From Lentimicrobiaceae bacterium (GTDB taxonomy: Bacteria; Bacteroidota; Bacteroidia; Bacteroidales; Lentimicrobiaceae): a stretch of 8,193 nt of DNA. Below the pieces are notes generated by a model that made no database searches, was not told where the DNA came from, and saw nothing but the letters and a program-made list of their open reading frames with translations. Location: NCBI GenBank assembly GCA_028697695.1, contig JAQVEI010000090.1, positions 1-8,193 of the forward strand, given 5' to 3'. The position numbers and the translations under genes are program-made. Shown piece after piece: positions 6,411 through 8,193 of the stretch (the first letter of the stretch is position 1; every line of letters begins with the position of its first letter).

Positions 6411-6620
6411 CTAATTTATGAGTGTATTGTCTTGGGCAGAGACTGAATAATCTTTTAAACAATTGGGGCAAAGGCAGTTGTCGTATTCCTTCTGCAGCCT
6501 GAGCAGGTTTTCAGGAGTCAGGGTGTAGTCAAAGCACCAACATCCAGCTGCGTGAAGGCAATCAAAAGTTTTGGCGCAGCGTGGACAGGTTTTCCGGGTT
6601 GGTTTCTTTTGATCATTCAT
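6411..6620 (-). CDS. Cysteine-rich CWC family protein
   Basis: Small cytoplasmic protein of 69 residues with eight cysteines: CPRC (C12, C15), C21, the hallmark CWC (C27, W28, C29), then CLCPNCL (C49, C51, C54). This is the pattern of the Cys_rich_CWC family, and the paired cysteines suggest zinc or another metal as ligand. No function is established for the family as far as I know. The frame remains open back to 6707, but the 29 extra residues lie inside folB in another frame and lack family features. The ATG at 6620 places the start just before the first CxxC and overlaps the folB stop by eight bases (6613-6620), which indicates translational coupling and one transcript. The function is not implied by folB. 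Confidence 0.82.
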   Translation of the reverse strand: MNDQKKPTRKTCPRCAKTFDCLHAAGCWCFDYTLTPENLLRLQKEYDNCLCPNCLKDYSVSAQDNTLIN

Positions 6621-6978
6621 AGATATCTTCGCTTGAAAGGGTGATGCATACCCGCTCAATTTTGCCGCCCAGCGGAGGATTAAGCTTTGAAATTTTAACT
6701 TCAGCATCAGTTACTTCAGGGTATTGTTCGTGAATCGCGAGCAATATACGGTTAGCTACGTGCTCCAACAGATGTGATTTTTGGGCCATTTCTGCTTTAA
6801 CCGTTTCATACACAGCAAGATAGTTTACCGTGTCGCTGAGTTTGTCGCTTTTTTCTGCCAAACGGGTATCGGTTTGTATAAACAAATCGACAATAAAGCG
6901 GGTGCCAATTACCTGTTCTTCCCTGAAATGGCCATGGTAGGAAAAAAATTCCATACCTTCAATTGAAATCATGCCCAT
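6613..6978 (-). CDS. folB: Dihydroneopterin aldolase
   Basis: Converts 7,8-dihydroneopterin to 6-hydroxymethyl-7,8-dihydropterin and glycolaldehyde in folate biosynthesis, as a cytoplasmic homo-octamer in known members. With the ATG at 6978 it has 121 residues, the normal FolB length. It begins MGMISIEGMEFFSYHG, and the YHG (14-16) and REE (E20/E21) stretch is the usual N-terminal landmark. NYLAVY (52-57) carries the conserved active-site tyrosine (Y53), LLEHVANRI (E72) the pterin-binding glutamate, and KISKLNPPL (K98) the catalytic lysine. The frame is open back to 7071, but the 31 extra residues do not look like FolB and would pass through the promoter-like box at 6994-7001. ATG 6972 is an alternative start two codons later. 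It is followed by the overlapping CWC gene and is divergent from the PNGase F-like gene. No other folate gene is nearby. Confidence 0.93.
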   Translation of the reverse strand: MGMISIEGMEFFSYHGHFREEQVIGTRFIVDLFIQTDTRLAEKSDKLSDTVNYLAVYETVKAEMAQKSHLLEHVANRILLAIHEQYPEVTDAEVKISKLNPPLGGKIERVCITLSSEDIYE

Positions 6979-6993
6979 AATTTGAGTTTTGAA

Positions 6994-7001
6994 CAAAGGT
7001 A
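6994..7001 (-). promoter_or_regulatory. -7 box for folB and the CWC gene
   Basis: On the minus strand this reads TACCTTTG, a perfect TAnnTTTG, ending 15 bases before the folB ATG at 6978. No TTTG lies at the usual -33 distance. Transcription would start only about 10 bases before the start codon. This supports choosing 6978 (or 6972) over the longer frame. Confidence 0.4.
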
Positions 7002-7052
7002 AGAAAATTTGAAAATCATGCCTGATATACCTAAAAAGATTGGAGGTTTTAG

Positions 7053-7060
7053 TAGATTTG
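7053..7060 (+). promoter_or_regulatory. -7 box for the PNGase F-like gene
   Basis: TAGATTTG is a perfect TAnnTTTG, 25 bases before the ATG at 7086. A -33 TTTG is not found at the expected distance. With the box at 6994-7001 on the other strand it forms a divergent promoter arrangement within the 107-base gap between the folB and PNGase F-like start codons. Confidence 0.4.
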
Positions 7061-7085
7061 CCGCAACTCATTAATCCTTTGCCTC

Positions 7086-8193
7086 ATGATGTATACCTAT
7101 TTTAAAAAGTCAATCCTGCCTGTCATAGTATTGCTTTGGCTGCCTTTGTTTTCATTGGCACAAGTGAAACCAGTTTATCAGATAAATTACGAACGTATTG
7201 AAAATGGCACAAAGAGTGAAGCCGGTGTAAGTTTCCTTTATCATGATGAGCTTGTGTATCTCTATAAAGCCACGGATAAGATACAACAATACATTGATTA
7301 CAGGCGGGAGGAAATAGTAAACATGCTTCAGTTTGGAAACGCAGCTTTTAAAAACGTGATCCCTTTTAAGGAGTTGCCCAAGCCGGCATTTGGAACTGAA
7401 ACCCTTGAAATATTGGGCTATACATGCAAATATGCCAGCTTTACCTATTTTTCTAACAGTATTGAAGTCTGGTATACCCTGTCGGCACCTGCTAAGGGCT
7501 CACCTTATGCTAACTTCTTACCTGAAAAGGGTGCGCTGGCTTTAAAGATTATTATCAACGGAAACCGTGAACTGATAGGCACCTCCATAGAAATTGCTGA
7601 AGATATTACGCTCCCGAATTATGCGCCCGACAAGGCGCGCACCCTGAATGAGGCCGAATTTGAGGAAATGAAGATAAATTCAAGGTTCACCCGCTTTCCG
7701 GTGTTTACTCAGGATACCATAAACTTTGATCCTGACATGGAAATTACCAAAGATGAGATATTGCAATCCGGAAAAATATACCATTTTTCACGGGGTTCGG
7801 TTATCCTAAAAAAGATTAGATTAAGCCGGAATATGTGTAACAGCGGCTTTGTATTTGCAAATTTGAGTTGTCGCTCCAATGGCGATGCTTATGACCGCAC
7901 CGGATCAGTTTTTATGATACCCGAAAGTGAAGGAATAACATTAACAGATGCTTTGCATAAAGGACTGAGTTATCTTCCGGTGTTTACTGATAATGATGGA
8001 AACAATTACCAGGGCATCAGGCTGCAGGAAGATTATCAGCCTCCTGTTGAGCTTATGCGCTTTTTCACTTCGTTTGGAGCAGGATATTTTAATAAAATAC
8101 GCGAAATTAACAATTACCCATGGGAGGAAAAAGCGGTATATAAACAGGAGATAACTTCGCTTATTCCCTGGGAACCACAGGATGTATGGATTG
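7086..8193 (+). CDS. Secreted PNGase F-like glycoamidase (C-terminus beyond the window)
   Basis: Probable peptide-N4-(N-acetyl-glucosaminyl)asparagine amidase, which would release N-linked glycans from glycoproteins outside the cytoplasm. The frame has 369 codons to the right edge with no stop. Residues 1-25 are a signal peptide, likely cleaved after SLA. Residues about 27-200 form a separate domain with LGYTCKYASF and SIEVWYTLSAP, resembling the N-terminal bowl-like domain of PNGase F-II and, more distantly, GLPGLI-family proteins. From about 225 the PNGase F domain begins: DAYDRTGSVFMIPE (267-280) aligns with the DEWDRYANVYV region of PNGase F, placing D270 at the catalytic Asp60, with R271 beside it. 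ELMRFFTSFG (322-331) and EITSLIPW..QDVWI (355-369) continue the family pattern. The position equivalent to Glu118 should fall just past the edge. ATG 7086 and ATG 7089 are both possible starts. Confidence 0.85.
   Translation, partial: MMYTYFKKSILPVIVLLWLPLFSLAQVKPVYQINYERIENGTKSEAGVSFLYHDELVYLYKATDKIQQYIDYRREEIVNMLQFGNAAFKNVIPFKELPKPAFGTETLEILGYTCKYASFTYFSNSIEVWYTLSAPAKGSPYANFLPEKGALALKIIINGNRELIGTSIEIAEDITLPNYAPDKARTLNEAEFEEMKINSRFTRFPVFTQDTINFDPDMEITKDEILQSGKIYHFSRGSVILKKIRLSRNMCNSGFVFANLSCRSNGDAYDRTGSVFMIPESEGITLTDALHKGLSYLPVFTDNDGNNYQGIRLQEDYQPPVELMRFFTSFGAGYFNKIREINNYPWEEKAVYKQEITSLIPWEPQDVWI

Noticed and set aside
6621..6707. Upstream extension of the CWC gene by 29 residues
   Set aside because: It lies entirely within folB in another frame; the ATG at 6620 gives a normal family start and a short overlap.
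6979..7071. Upstream extension of folB by 31 residues
   Set aside because: FolB proteins start right before the ISIEGM-like strand; the extension would cover the promoter-like box and lacks family similarity.
7072..7081. TAATCCTTTG as a promoter box
   Set aside because: The spacing inside the box is two bases too long for TAnnTTTG and it sits only five bases before the ATG.
1..8193. Mobile elements, CRISPR arrays, prophage or defence systems
   Set aside because: No transposase, integrase, long terminal inverted repeats, regularly spaced repeats or defence-related domains are visible; the genes look like core or ordinary accessory functions.

Overview
The window looks like an ordinary chromosomal segment of a Bacteroidota (Bacteroidetes) bacterium. 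Four kinds of evidence agree. Start codons lack good Shine-Dalgarno sequences. Several genes are preceded by the phylum-specific -7 promoter box TAnnTTTG. The histidine kinase is of the periplasmic-TPR type common in this phylum. The hydroxymethylglutaryl-CoA lyase and PNGase F-like proteins are of Bacteroidota-type variants. Genus cannot be judged from the sequence alone.

Positions 1-2659 hold the tail of an unrecognised gene and then a catabolic block: HMG-CoA lyase (211-1062) and the two subunits of a 3-oxoacid CoA-transferase (1181-1870 and 2000-2659). HMG-CoA lyase, the last step of leucine breakdown, makes acetoacetate and acetyl-CoA. The transferase then activates acetoacetate with CoA, usually from succinyl-CoA, so the three genes fit one short route. 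The block ends in two tandem hairpins, the second a strong bidirectional terminator (2723-2764).

Positions 2934-5491 hold a two-component system whose genes overlap by four bases: a secreted-TPR/transmembrane HisKA_3 histidine kinase and a NarL/LuxR-type response regulator. A small XRE-type regulator lies convergent to it on the minus strand (5623-5892), with no toxin partner visible.

Positions 5893-6410 are mostly non-coding, apart from a tRNA-Cys(GCA) gene on the minus strand (6204-6274). It has its own promoter-like box upstream and two hairpins downstream, the second a terminator. Next, also on the minus strand, dihydroneopterin aldolase folB (start at 6978) overlaps a small cysteine-rich CWC protein by eight bases. 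Divergent from folB, and running off the right edge, is a secreted protein (7086-8193+) with a PNGase F-like catalytic domain behind an N-terminal domain that resembles the bowl-like domain of PNGase F-II.

I found no mobile element, CRISPR array, prophage or clearly new system. The most interesting items are the PNGase F-like enzyme, the unusual active-site segment of the HMG-CoA lyase, the uncharacterised CWC protein coupled to folB, and the solitary XRE regulator.
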